From Epiperipatus broadwayi (Eukaryota > Onychophora > Udeonychophora > Euonychophora > Peripatidae), in contig JAQFVV010007258.1 in the NCBI GenBank assembly GCA_028023455.1, positions 55,959 through 119,958 on the forward strand: a stretch of DNA of 64,000 nt. Reading direction: 5' to 3'. Below, piece by piece: positions 1 to 12,327 of the stretch. The notes under the pieces were generated by a model, which saw only the letters and a program-made list of their open reading frames with translations, did no database searches and had not been told where the DNA came from. A program made the translations under genes and the position numbers. Each line of letters opens with the position of its first letter. Within the stretch, counting starts at the first letter, position 1.

Positions 1-2
1 AG

Positions 3-1217
3 ATAATTACAACTCGTCTGCAGAGAACTTTGGATTTCCACCAACCAAGAGAACAAGCTGGATTTAAAAGTGGTTTTAGTACAATAGATAATATCCAGGT
101 GTTGAGAGAAGTCATAGAAAGGACAAATGAATATGAGTTGTCATTATGTTTTGGATTTGTAGATTATGAAAAGGCATTCGATTCTATACACATTTCTTCA
201 GTGATTAAAGCATTGGATCATCAAGGTATAGATCCAGGATATTGTCATATTTTAAAGAATATTTATAAAAATGCAACAGCAACAATTAGATTACATAATG
301 ATAATGGAAAAATCAACATTGAGAAAGGTGTAAGGCAAGGTGACTCCATATCTCCAAAACGTTTTACAGCAGTGCTGCAAGAAGTATTTTGTGGATTAAA
401 ATGGGAAACTAAAGGAATGAAAGTAAATGGAGAGTATTTAAGTCATTTAGATTTTGCAGATTATGTAGTTGTGTTTGCAAAAAATGCTTCAGAGCTGCAG
501 GAAATGTTGCAGGAGTTAGCAGATGAAAGTAGAAAAGTAGGACTAAAGATAAATGTTAAAAAGACTAAAGTAATGTTTAATCGATTTGCTCAAAATATAA
601 AAATAAAGATTGATTATGAAGAATTAGAAGAAATTAACAGTTACATATACCTAGGTCAGATTATTAATACAGATGGAAACATAATGGAGGAAATTAATCA
701 TAGAATTAAACTTGGTTGGAGTGCTTTTGGTAGAATTAACTTGATACTAAAAGGAAATATGCCTATGTGTTTGAAAAGAATGTTTTTTAACAAATGTGTT
801 TTACCAGTTCTTACTTATGGATCTGAGACTTGGACACTTAATAGAAGATCAATACAGAGACTTCAGACCACTCAAAGGAGTATGGAGAGATGTATGTTGG
901 GAGTAACAAGAAGAGATCGAAAACGCAATGTATGGCTAAGACAACAAACAGGTGTTACTGACCTTATTGAAAAATTTAAAAGATTGAAATGGAGTTGGGC
1001 TGGACATATTGCTAGAAAAAATGATAATAGATGGACAATTGAAATTTTAAACTGGATTACAAGAAATTGTAAAAGACCCAGAAAGAGACCACATGTGAGA
1101 TGGATGGATGAAATAAGAAAATGTGCAGGGGTGTTGTGGAAAAGAGAAACTAAAGATCGGAGAAGATGGATTAAACTTGGAGAGACCTTCATCCTGCAGT
1201 GTATTGATAATGGTTGA
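3..1217 (+). mobile_element. RTE-like LINE, 3' part of reverse transcriptase ORF
   Basis: The frame is open from base 3 to a stop at 1217 and runs off the left edge, so the 5' half (endonuclease) is outside the window. It encodes a non-LTR reverse transcriptase: the palm block FVDYEKAFDS near residue 45, GVRQGDSISPKRF near residue 100, then the C-terminal thumb and tail with LPVLTYGSETWTL and WSWAGHIARK. This order and wording is that of the RTE-type elements common in invertebrates. The copy looks young because it has no stop or frameshift over 400 codons. However, the catalytic FADD box reads FADYVVVF, so the second metal-binding Asp is lost and the enzyme should be dead. The stop is followed almost directly by a TGATGATGA/(AT)n tail, as in RTE elements with very short 3' UTRs. 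It lies outside the recognised receptor exons. Confidence 0.93.
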
Positions 1218-1223
1218 TGATGA

Positions 1224-1259
<36 letters not shown>
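1213..1259 (+). repeat. LINE 3' tail: TGATGATGA then (AT)n
   Basis: Short tandem TGA units followed by about 16 AT units directly after the LINE stop codon. RTE-type LINEs end in short tandem repeats, so this is read as the element's own 3' end, with the AT run expanded afterwards. Confidence 0.75.
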
Positions 1260-1262
<3 letters not shown>

Positions 1263-3869
1263 AATGATTGGTGATGCAATAATAATGATATAATATTACT
1301 GAAAATACAATTTTATGTTATATAATAAACATAATAATATAAAAATAAATAATTATATATTTCATATTCTACTGGTGAGTTAATTATTATGATGATGAAT
1401 ATCACTATCTGGCACCACCTGATGAATATAGTCAGGAAAAGTTTTAGGGATATACTTTTTCTCTATAAATAGAATTACTCGGCAAAATTATTTTTGTAAA
1501 TTGTTGACACTTCACAATCACTGACCAATACATCCCCTTCAATTTGTTACACCTGGTCAAATTAAGGATCAAATAAAGTAATTTCCAATAAAATCCTATG
1601 GAATTTGTAGTTTGATCTGACAATTTTGGATAATAAATAAAACTCGACAATACTTAATAAACTACTAAACAACAGTAATTTATTTACAATATTTTATATA
1701 TCATTGTATTAAATCTTCAATAAATATTATCTTTTTAATTGGCATTTTATATAAGATTAAAATGATATTTGTTATCCTTTCTTTATTCAAGATATTGCAC
1801 ACTTGTCTCATATGAATGTGCCTTTGGTTAAAAATAGGAACCCACATGTGACCAAGGACATTCATGTTTAAATTGTGCATCCTGCCATCAGATCATCAAG
1901 CCAATCTTTCATTCTTTCTCAACCATTGACAGCCCACAAACAACATAGTTCCATGATGCTCCAAATTAACTCTATAAAATATAACCTACACCTACACATT
2001 AGTGGTATCTCTAGGTAGTCTAAATCCAACCTGAGCACAATAGTTCCTTCATGTTTAAAAATTAAATAAATGATAAGTTGTTATATTGAAACCCATAATG
2101 GCCTGACTTATATTCAAGTTCTATTACTTATGGATCAAGTAGGGCACACTCTCTTCATTTCTGTAACCTACCATCACCTATAAGTATACCTATGTAAAAA
2201 CCAGTATATTACTTTATTTTAAATAGGTAAAAATATGTGAGCTATCCTGTTGACTCCTTTTCATTCATTTAATAAATCTTATTTTATTAATAATCAGTAT
2301 TGTTATTATTGTGGGTCAGAACTATATGAATAAAGTGTGAAATTATATATATTGATAACTTTTTAGAGCTATGTAAATTATTACAGAAAATATATAAATA
2401 ATCTTTGTTGAAAAAACTATAAATGATTTTAGAAAACTATATAAATCAGTATATTCATGGCTTATAAGTCATTATATCTTGATTAAGTCCTATAAACAGT
2501 ATTTATTAAGTGTATGCCTCAACCAATAAAGTACATCTAGGGTAAAAGGTCATGAGTTGATGAAAGAACCCTGAGGATAGAATCTATGCTTGACCCTGAG
2601 TTATGTTGAGTTGTATAAGAAGAGAAGTTATGGGGTGCCAAAGGTGTTAATTATGTAGTGGAGACTAGGAAGCCTAAGTAGGGGGTTAAAGTAGATTTAT
2701 GGAGGTAGTGATACCTCTATGCATGCTGGTTAAGAGTCCCTGCTTGGTCTTTTGGACTTGTTAGTAGCTTATTCCTACTTGATCATTACAATACATATTT
2801 TAGAAAAACTTTACATTAAAAAGTATCTTAACACAATCTTTTAAAACTAAAATAAAAATAAATTGTGATTATAAAATTATATTGTAAATGGTATAATTTG
2901 ACTTTCAACCTTAATGTTAAAATCTGAAAAATGATACATATAAAAAAATATTTTATGATAAATGCTTCTATTTATTTATTTTGTACTCAAAACCCAAAAT
3001 AATTGTTTCTTCAACTATAATTGGGCTTTTTACATTTAACATAAAATAATAGTTTGAAGAGGGGTAATAAATTAATTATGTCAATCTCTACATTTTATAA
3101 TAAGAAATTTACTTAATTAATTTCTGGAATCTCCGCACACACACTTTTATTTTAAGTTAGATATAAAAAACTCAAGTGTGAATGAAAAAATAATTATTTG
3201 ATGTATTTTTAGTGCAAAAAAATAAAGCATTTATTATAAAATCTATTTTTTAATATCTATTAAAATTAATTAATAACAATTATTTAAAAAAATATGATAA
3301 ACCCCTTTTTAAAAATTCTACTTACTTCTATCTTTAATTTTTTTAATAAAAAAAAGCAAATAAATATTTAAAATTAGTGATCAGAGAAAAAATATTATGT
3401 TTTACTCTTTTATGTATTTTATCTTTTTTTACTGATTTTCCTAATAATCATTAAATACTCATATTCTTATTTTTAAAATATACTGATTACTTAATGATAG
3501 CAATTCTTCTAATGGTTTGAGGAAAAATAAGTAGTATATCTGAGAAAATTAGAGTTAGTGTTGTTATAATGGCACTGCAATCACTATATAATCTCAAGAG
3601 TGATTTAAATCTATTTATAACTTCATAGTATAGCTTGCAGCTTTTCTTTTACCAAAGTGATAATTTTAACATATTCTTTGATAAAAAATCTGAAGGTGTC
3701 AGAATTATATGGATCTTTTATATGATTGACATTACCCTAATAAATGCATGGCAATGCTGTGAGGAAGATGGTCTAGAAATAAATACATATGAATTTTTAA
3801 ATTGGCCAAATATTTTAATCTTAGAGAAAACAATGGAATTCTAAAAAAGTATAATTTTTAGTAATTTGT
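1260..3869. other. No gene recognised; AT-rich DNA
   Basis: No coding frame with family resemblance was seen on either strand. The stretches 1780-2180 and 2500-2790 are richer in G+C than their surroundings and look like old dispersed repeats, but I could not assign them. I looked here for the missing TM6-TM7 exons of the minus-strand receptor gene and did not find them. Confidence 0.5.
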
Positions 3870-4559
3870 TTACTAATTAAAATTAAACTGAGAGACTGCA
3901 AACCTCTCAAGTGCTTATGACTATAAACAACCAATCAGATCGTAAACACTGAAACAGAGACTTTAACAAAAAAAGGGTGGTTTCACCCTCATCTTTACTT
4001 GTCTTTCTATATATCCAAGCCGGTCTAAAGTACTTAGATCTGAAAGTGTGAATCTTAAATATCTTCACACTCAACTTACTGAGTTCAAATTACAAACATA
4101 CAGTGTGAAATCTTTTGATTTACAATGCAGTAGTTTTTTGATGTTATAACTTGCAGCAATGTATGTAAATAGTATTTATTTTTATAAAGCGCAGATGGTA
4201 TTAAAATTAAAATAAATATTATTTACATACATTGCTGCAAGTTATAATATCAAAAAACTACTGCATAGTAAATTGAAAGATTTCACGCTGTAAGTTTGTA
4301 ATTTGAACTCAGTAAGTTGAGTGTGAAGATATTTAAGATTCACCCTTTCAGATCTAAGTACTTTAGACTGACTTGGATATATAGAAAGATAAGTAAAGAA
4401 GAGGGTTGAACCACCCTTTTCTTGTTAAATTCTCTGTCTCAATATTTATAATCTGATTGGCTGTTTATAGTCATAAGCGCTTGAAAGGTTTGCAGTCTCT
4501 CAGTTTAATTTCAATACCATCGGCACTTTTATAAAAATAAATATTAGTTACTAATTAAA
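3870..4559. mobile_element. Hairpin (foldback) insertion with 12-bp direct repeats
   Basis: Two long inverted arms, about 3882-4165 and 4203-4512, match almost throughout (for example the GAGAGACTGCAAACC end on the left and its complement on the right). The insert is bounded by a perfect 12-bp direct repeat, TTACTAATTAAA, at 3870-3881 and 4548-4559. A separate about 31-bp inverted repeat flanks the right arm alone: 4170-4200 in the middle and 4515-4545 at the right end, each containing ATAAAAATAAATA or its complement next to a GCGC or GCAC block. So the right half is a small TIR-bearing unit and the left half is an inverted, tail-less copy of its body. No coding capacity. The direct repeats look like a target-site duplication from target-primed insertion. 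Confidence 0.75.
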
Positions 4560-6115
4560 GTTTATGATGGAATATTTTTATAAAAGACTTAGTTTTAAAC
4601 CAAAAGCATTGTCACTAATAAGAAATTGTCTTTGAAAACATTTATTTTTAAAAGAAACAACTCTTAAAAAGTTTAGAAAAAACAGTTTTTTACTTTCCAA
4701 ACATAGAATTGCCATAACACAATGTAATTTTTTTTTTAAATTTTAATAACAGTAAATAATATTTTTAATTTTTTTTCTTACTTTAATGCTAGATAAACCT
4801 AAATGTATTTTAGTTTTAATAACATAGAATTAAAATAACTAATATTTTATTCATACAATGTTTGAATAGAAAATTTATCCAATGATTGTGTAATATTATT
4901 CCATTCTAGTAACTTTTTGAATACATAAATTTATCCAATGATGTCAATTTCTATTTCTTGTAGATAACACTGCCAGCCATTTACAAATTTCCTTTTATAT
5001 TTTTAAAACATCAAATAATAACTTGTAAAATGTGTAATACTTGAAAGCTTACATTTGTAATAAATAATCTTAAGATTATTAATAGAAAAAAGGTTAAATT
5101 GTAAAAATGAATTGTTCAAATATGAAGGATTTTTTAATATTAGACTAGTTAGTTCCTAGTCAAAACAGACATGAGTTTCCAATTAAACAAGTTAGTAAGA
5201 TTAATAATTGGAGCTTAGCTAAATTCCTATTTAGAACTAGTCTATCTTTAAAAGGACATGAGAAAAAATATTTTTTCATATATACATGTACATAATTAAG
5301 ATGTGCTTAACCTTCCATTTCATCGCACATTATTGAAGCACATGAATAAAGATATAGGAAAAAGTATATAATAAGTCTTAATAATTAGTAATATATAATG
5401 TATTTATTTAAAGTGGACGGTGTCAAAAGTATATCAGAAATTTTACACTTGCAAATCAAATTATATATATATATAGTTAGATATAGCTCATTTTATTGTA
5501 ATGTCTAGTCCAAGATTGTCTCATAAAAAATAATGAAGGAATCGTTAGTCATCAAGCTAGTCAATTACACTGGTGATACGAGTTCGGACATTTTTTTCCT
5601 CCTTATTTTTTTTTGTAAATAAAAATAATTCATTAGTATTTAATGACCAACCTTCGATTATGAAATAACTATTTGGAAAAAAAATTCCTATTCCAAATTA
5701 TAAGTAGAAAATAGATTCAACTTTTATCAGAAAGAGAATTAAACCTAGATTCTAGCTTCAGCAGACTGACGTACAACTATTATAACAAAAACTTGTGTGT
5801 GTATATATATACATACAAGTAATTTAACTAATAAAATATTCAGATAATAGTAATAATAAAGCAAATGTTTCCACCGAACTTTTGTTTTTAAATCAACTTT
5901 TAGATTAAAAAAAAAACTTAGCAAAAATATAAAACAAACTATTTGTCTGAAAGTATTTGATGATAGTATTGTGGTTATAATTATATGTTGGGTTATTTCA
6001 ATCATGTAATGGTAAATGTTAAATGGTTTTTAAAAATTTAAACTTTATTTAAATTTTTCAAATACCTTCTAGTGTTATTATTACTACATCCGATTATTTT
6101 ATAACCCAACGTTTT
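4560..6115. other. No gene recognised
   Basis: AT-rich, with homopolymer runs. A weak inverted repeat (TAGACTAGTT at about 5143 and AACTAGTCTA at about 5236) could be a small degenerate element. The open frame at 5745-6005 on the minus strand has no recognisable domain. Confidence 0.5.
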
Positions 6116-6242
6116 AATATATTTTATCCTTTTTTTTTTTCATATGTCAAATGCGTTGACCGGGAAGTGAACCCGGGCCAGCTGTTTGGAAGGTATCAAT
6201 GCTAACCAGTAAGCCATTAACGATTGACTAAATATATTTTAT
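6116..6242 (-). mobile_element. tRNA-derived SINE with 12-bp target-site duplication
   Basis: Read on the minus strand, the insert (6128-6230, about 103 bp) has an A-box-like GGCTTACTGGTTAGC, a B-box-like GGGTTCACTTCCCGG, and then a GACATATG-(A)10 tail. These are the internal RNA polymerase III promoter elements of a tRNA-derived SINE. A perfect direct repeat, ATAAAATATATT in sense orientation, lies on both sides (6116-6127 and 6231-6242). The same GACATATG-poly(A) end recurs in the copy at 28929-29022, which defines a family. It sits in the presumed 3' part of the receptor gene, about 450 bp from an exon. Confidence 0.85.
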
Positions 6243-6677
6243 TCTTCAGTCTGACTTTGACAGAATTGCTTAATAGATTAAAGGGTTATCTTATTTAATA
6301 TTCACGAATCGAAAGATTCCAAACAATTTCCTTGTGAATACTGTCACTGATTATGTTTGCTTTATCAGAAAAAAAGAGATCAAAATACTATTAAAAACGT
6401 GTTAATACTAAACTGTATTCAGATAAGTTTAAATAAAGCTTAAATTTTTCTCCAAACATATAACAATTGATATTAAATGATGGAAAAAATCCCAACATAT
6501 AATTACAATATACTACATATTACTTATAAAACATTCAATAAATTCATTTTTGAGAAAAGAAAGAATATTATTTACATGTTAAATTCAAACTCAAAAAAGT
6601 TTATGATAATGTTTATAAATATTCTATATTAATTACTAAAACTATTTCATAAAATTGCAATAGTACTCAAAATTTAC

Positions 6678-6763
6678 CTGTATTGTTTTGATTCTAGTGT
6701 GCTGGACGATGTCATTTTTGTTAAAAGGACCCAAAGAACAATAGTTAAAAAAAAGAAATTTAT
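6678..6763 (-). CDS. Class B1 GPCR exon: TM5 end and third intracellular loop (86 bp)
   Basis: On the minus strand a TTTTAAG acceptor precedes, and a GTAAAT donor follows, an open 86-bp segment encoding INFFFLTIVLWVLLTKM and then TSSSTLESKQYR. This is the second half of TM5, with the conserved Asn of the INF motif, followed by the class B third intracellular loop (TK...QYR). It joins in phase 0 to the exon at 13442-13508, which ends IPILIVLC, so TM5 is continuous across the junction. It leaves phase 2, as expected before the K-A start of TM6. The next exon (TM6-TM7) was not found between here and base 1 and is probably off the left edge. Recognition rests on the exact fit of TM5 and the loop across two exons 6.7 kb apart. 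Confidence 0.88.
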
Positions 6764-8173
6764 CTTAAAAAAATAAAAAAAAGATAATAGTTATAATATT
6801 TAAATAATAATAAAGGAAATTATGCAAATAACCATGAAAAAGTTTGATTTGTTTTTATATTTTAAAATACAAGTTTATTTACGTTTTTTTTTTTTTTCAT
6901 TTTTAGCTTAATATTACGTTGTCTCCCAAACATTTTTCTGTCATAATTTTTTTTTTTTTCTAGAAGTCTAGGTATTTAAAAAATATATTAGCAATTAAAC
7001 TCAAATAGCCTGCATTTACTTAGGCCAATAAATGGCTATAAAATAATTGAAGCATTTGCTCTTAAAATGAAGTTATCCTATGAATTATTTAGAGATAAAA
7101 GAGATTAAGCATAAAAATTAACATCATATTAAGTGTTGGTTAGTACTGAATGTGCAACAAATCACTCATCAGTATGATTTGATGTTAAAAATATGCTAGT
7201 CTTCCAAAAAAAGGTTTTATTTCAAACATATTAGTAGAACGTATATAATATTTATTAGTAACTACTACTCCATTTTAATTTTAATAGACGATAAACATTA
7301 AAATTACTTGTTTGAATTGTCAAGCTTATCCTAAAGGACGAAATTGTCTTAAATAATATGACGTGGAGATAAGAAAATATGTGGTGGATTCATTAAAAGA
7401 ACCTTGATTAATTTGGTCATACAGACTGGATTATCGCGGATTAAAATAAAAAAATGGTTTTATTTGTTTGGAAATCCTTTAAGATAATTGATCAGCAATC
7501 TGTAAACAATTCGAAAATTTAAAAACAGAATTTAACAATTAATAAAAAAAGTGAAAGTGGTTATTGGATTAAAACCACAAGATAGAACACATTAATTAAC
7601 CGCCTTTTTGTCATATTACTAGTAAAACATGAACAATATATAATTAAAACGATAATGTTGAGTTCCTAAGAAACAAAAAACTTTGACAAAATAGGCATTC
7701 GTTCCATCTTTTGCCATACTTCTCAATTTTAGAATTCTAATCTTAATATTAAAATTATACTCCTAAAAAAGTGAATTAAATAGCTCAGGAGTTTTTTGTT
7801 TAAACTTGTAAGAATTTATAAAAATATAAAATAAGTATGAACTAGATTTAGTTGTGTGTTAGAAATGTAACAAGCAAATTTCAGTGCTTGAGAACACCGG
7901 CAGACACTATTGCTATATATATATAAATTTTAACTGTAATTATATATATATATTATAACGGGTACTGTATTTTATATATGTGTGTGTGCTAAACACAATA
8001 ACAATGAACAAAACAAATCAAATAGATCAAGTATACTTTTGGCATGTAAGTTTATAATCATGATTATCAATAAGTTTAAAGTTTATCGTTAAATAGATAA
8101 ATAGATGTGATAAGCTGGAAAAGAATTTAAAAAAAAATTCAACTTCAATTTTTTCTCTATTAAACATAAAGGT
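6764..8173. other. Receptor intron sequence, no gene seen
   Basis: Part of the 6764-13441 intron on the minus strand. AT-rich, with short (TA)n runs near 7913 and 7943. No recognisable element. Confidence 0.5.
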
Positions 8174-8497
8174 GTGAACATTTTAATGTATGGTTTTATA
8201 AATCTTTCAAATTTCAGTATAGCATATACGCATGTATCCATTCTCAATTACAGACCAAAATATGTAGGAGATGGATGGATTAATCTTCGTCTAGAAGCTG
8301 AATTAGAGGTTGATTGTAAGAGAGAACAGGAGACGGTCAAATTATTTGATAAAATAGCTACTGTTATGCAAACTGACTTAAAGGGAAAAAATTATTCATC
8401 CTGGCTGAAAGGTGTAAAGGTTTTTAAAAATACTAGAAGAACATGGAATCATTTGCATGAAAAAAGACAAAGAATATCACTTTATTTTCTTAGTTAA
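8174..8497 (+). CDS. Unrecognised open frame, possibly an exon or old element remnant
   Basis: A 107-codon frame that I cannot assign. Its second half (from about 8250) is hydrophilic and protein-like rather than AT-rich noise, with WINLRLEAELEVDCKREQE and KGKNYSSWLKGVKVF. It follows two AG acceptor-like sites (TTTCAG at about 8212-8217 and ATTACAG at about 8252). It lies on the strand opposite the receptor gene, inside its intron. It could be a terminal exon, a retrocopy or a transposon fragment; chance is not excluded. Confidence 0.25.
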   Translation: MNILMYGFINLSNFSIAYTHVSILNYRPKYVGDGWINLRLEAELEVDCKREQETVKLFDKIATVMQTDLKGKNYSSWLKGVKVFKNTRRTWNHLHEKRQRISLYFLS

Positions 8498-8966
8498 TAT
8501 ACTGTTTGAAGAGAAAATGTAAGCACAAATTGTTTTGTTGAAATTTAGTAAATTGAACAATTATAATATTAAACCTAAAAAAGATATAACATGCATTATT
8601 AAAAAGTATTTGCGTAAATAATACAACAGAATGCAGTATTTGCATATGTATCAGACAAGTGCTATTTTGCCAAACTTATTTGTCAACATTAAAATGCATA
8701 AGGAGCACTATTCTTCAATAATAATAATTGTCTTTGAAGGTGCATATTATTATGAAACATTGAAGTATGTGCTTCAAATGCTAAAAGAATAATTGGGTTT
8801 CTGATAATTCAGGATTAAATTTTCGTGTTTGAGCTTGTAAATATTATTAAAAATACTTTTATTTTGGATGAGCATAGAATAACATTTTTTGATGTAACAG
8901 AATTATATTGACATGTAAATAGAAAAGAATCCATCAAGATTGTCAATGATTTATTAATTAATAAGA

Positions 8967-11742
8967 ATATATATCAAGAGTTTTTCTAGTGGTCGATATT
9001 GATCCCTGGAGTTGATTTGAATTTTCTAGAGGTCGATAGTTTAAATAAAAAAATGTTGGGGGTTGACAACAACAAAAATCAACCTTTTTAATACTCCCAT
9101 TTGTTTGTTACTTTAAAATATCTATGATTCCAATAGGTACCTAATTAAGAAGTAAAATATTTTTTTAAAAAAAGCAATTTTTTGATAAAAACACATTACA
9201 TTCCAAACTTGCAAATGAGAAGCTAAAATGTGTCATAAAAAGAGTCATATGTAAGAATGCATGAAAATACATATAGCACAAATATGTCTGTGCATTGCTT
9301 TATCGAACATATCAAAGCAAGTCCAGACATGAAAAACGTTGCATGCCCGTACTTGACCATGATGGGATAAGACAATATTCCATATTAGCAAAATCTATCA
9401 GTCTTGGATGGTCATGCTTTCATAAAACATTATAAATTGCTTCATTTGATGTGACATGTACTTATTTGTGATTTGAACTTTGAATATAACTATTTATTGA
9501 GGAGCAGTACTTTGAAAAAGAAAATCAGAACCACAATTTAATTATTAGACTTTGAAAAAAAATCTTAGGTTTCAAGTACGTACTTACTTTATTGTTTTGT
9601 TTTGTTTTTATCCCAAGGACTGTTGAAATTGTTATTTATTATGATAATAATATGACTAAACCAAAAAAAAATGCAGACAGTACAGTTTGGTCTATTTGAA
9701 GCTAGGATTTGTCCCATCATCAAACAAACATTTACTAATGTGCCTCATGTGTGAAAAAGTCTTTAGCAATGATGCTAAGAAACTATCAAAACTTGCAGAT
9801 CACTTAAACAGAATACACTCTGACAAAAAAAAAAGATTTGTAATACTTTCGATCACTTAAAGATAAAGTTCTGAAAAAAACTATGATAGATAATATATTT
9901 ATTTTATCATAGAAGCAAAATTATGAAGGATTAAGCACATCATATAAAATATCCTTATTCATTGCGAAATCTGATGAGCCACACACCATAGGGAAAAAAT
10001 TGATTCTACCAGGCATTGTGGAGGTAATGAACATTGTACTCCACAAATCTGCACAAAATGCTGTAAAAAGGATTCCTTTGAAGATGTATGTCGATGAAAT
10101 GAGTCACAACATGGAAAACTGTTTGTGCAATCATTTGATTGTGTGATCATTTGTTTTCCTTCAAATTGAACATTTTACTGCTGGCATACAGAGGCAAATT
10201 GATTTTTTAAATTTAATGAAGCTATTTTTCAGGAAAAAAGTGATTCCATTGACAAATATAATATCTGTTGCGACAGATGGAACATCAGCTATGATTGTTC
10301 ATTATCACAGTTTTATAAATTACCTAAAACAACATGTACCTGAACTTCTCACAGTTCTGCATAATCCATAAGCAACATTTAGTAGCCAAGAACCTTAGTA
10401 ACAAATTGTATCAATCACTTCATTTTATTATAACAGCTGTGAATAAAATTCGAAGTAATGCTTTGAACACTAGACTGTTTGCTCGATTATGCAGGGAAAG
10501 TGATAAAGATTTCTATCAATTAGTTCTCCATACTAAAGTCTACTGGCTTTCAAAAAGTATATGTTTGGCAAGATTTTTTCACTTTTTCAATCTGTTATAG
10601 AGTTTTTGTGAGATGAGGATTCCAGTTTGAAAGAAAATTTACTTAACTGTAAAACAAATATTGCTGATTTAATCGACTTATTTGGCAAAGTTAATAATGT
10701 TGATTTACAACTGCAAGCAGACAATTTGAATCTCACCAAAAGCAAACTCAGTCATATCAGCTTTTGTTGCCAGATTAATGTTTTTAAGCAAAATATTGAA
10801 AGATCTGAACTTTCTCTGTTCCCCAATTTATTTAAGTTAGCCACAATCCAAGAAAAAACATCTTACCATATGTCAACATTGCACTTGGAGACTCTTCACT
10901 TAGATTTCAAAACTAGATTCTAAGATATTCTATCATTGGAAATACCAGAATGGATAATAAACCCACACACTACTAGTGCAGAACAAAATATAAATTTGAA
11001 AAAAATGAGCTGATAAGCATCAGCAGGAGTGAGGATCTCAAGATACAATTCAAACAGAGTTATCAAAAGTTTTGGCTACAAGAAGATATTCCACTTCTGT
11101 ACATGATTCTATGGATGGTTGTACAAAAGTATTTGGCAACATTTCCATCGACTAATCTGGTAGAAAGATTTCTGTGTATATTTACACTTCTTCATAACAG
11201 ATATCGATTGCATATCACGGAATGTGGACATTTGAGAATGCAACTCATTGTTGGCAAATCACCAGGTGCACTCATCTCATTAAATTCAGTTTTCCAAACT
11301 AATTTATTTGGTATTTTTATTTTTATAATTCTGATTAAAATCTTTTGTTATTGTAATTTTATTAATGTTTAATTCTGTCTGAGTATGTTGATTTTTTCAC
11401 TTCATTTTTATGTTTAATAAAGTGATTTTAATATGTGTACTTATTTTGAATTTTCATATTTATTTCATAAATGTCAAAAATTAAAAAAACACTTTGCTCT
11501 TTTTTTTTTTAATTTTCTCAATATTAAATGCTGCACAAGATAAAGCCATATTCCATAGTTCTTTTATCTTTTTCAACTATTAATTACTAGTGATTAAAAG
11601 GAAAAGTTTGATAATTAATGAAATATTTAGTATTGAATACTGTACAAATTTATTAATTTGAGTAAGTAAAGTAAATGACTAGGGAATCAACGGTTTTAAA
11701 AGGTTTTGGTAAATGAAAAGTTTGTAAACTCTTGATATAGAT
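8967..11742 (+). mobile_element. Decayed hAT DNA transposon with both ends (ZBED5/SCAND3-like transposase)
   Basis: The element (8975-11734, about 2.76 kb) starts with CAAGAGTTT and ends with its complement AAACTCTTG. It is flanked by near-identical 8-bp repeats (ATATATAT and ATATAGAT, 7 of 8), the hAT target-duplication length. Inside, in shifting frames, is a transposase of the lineage domesticated in vertebrates as ZBED5, SCAND3 and FAM200. Visible pieces: a BED-type zinc finger (CLMC...HLNRIH, about 9738-9820), KSDEPHTIGKKLILPG (from 9968), the catalytic-Asp block ISVATDGTSAMI (about 10260-10300), HKQHLVAKNLSNKLYQ, a WLSK motif near 10545, and the C-terminal dimerisation region FPSTNLVERFL (about 11140-11180). 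At least three frame breaks and internal deletions make it inactive. It lies in a receptor intron, opposite in strand to the gene. Confidence 0.9.
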
Positions 11743-12327
11743 GAATGCAAGAGAGAATTCAGTACTGATTCTATAACATGAATGAACAAGGATATTGTGC
11801 TAACATTTAAAGGTAATGTATATAAAATGGAAAAATTTTGGCCAATGGGTTTTTATCTGTTAGTGTAGTTGTTTGTCGACTGCATTGGCAGTCAAGGAGG
11901 ATAATATTCTTCTAATATTAAATATACATAAAAATTACATATATGCATGCTACATAGGATGATGTTTTTATATGTGTACTACAAAACATTATTAATCATA
12001 TATTTAATGAATTAAACATGAGGTTTACATTGGACTAGAGAACCAGAAAAAGCCAAGAAATTTGCTATTTGGATTTAAAAATAAAATAGGACTACAACTG
12101 TCTGTATTATAAAATGATCATTAAAACTTCTATCATTAGAAAGTGCATCAATGCAAAATCTCAAGTAACAACATCACATAAATTTGGGGATTGAAAAGTA
12201 TTTTCATATTGTCAATTTTAGCCCAACAAAATTTGGAATATGGAGATTTATATTGATGATACCATAAAATCAGGTTATAAAGCAATTGATATACACAAAT
12301 ATATCAAACATTTGAAATGTTATAGTT
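11743..12327. other. Receptor intron, no clear feature
   Basis: AT-rich. The right part (from about 12120) may be the worn upstream reverse-transcriptase region of the adjoining PLE, but no motif is clear enough to annotate. Confidence 0.4.

Noticed and set aside
872-1279. 135-codon minus-strand frame opposite the RTE-like LINE
   Set aside because: Antisense shadow of the reverse transcriptase plus the (AT)n tail; no domain.
5745-6005. 86-codon minus-strand frame as a missing receptor TM6-TM7 exon
   Set aside because: Hydrophobic by AT bias only; lacks the class B TM6 PLxG and TM7 FQG signatures and fitting splice phase.
6128-6230. Functional tRNA gene
   Set aside because: A and B boxes are present but a clean acceptor stem does not form, and a poly(A) tail and target duplication show it is a SINE.
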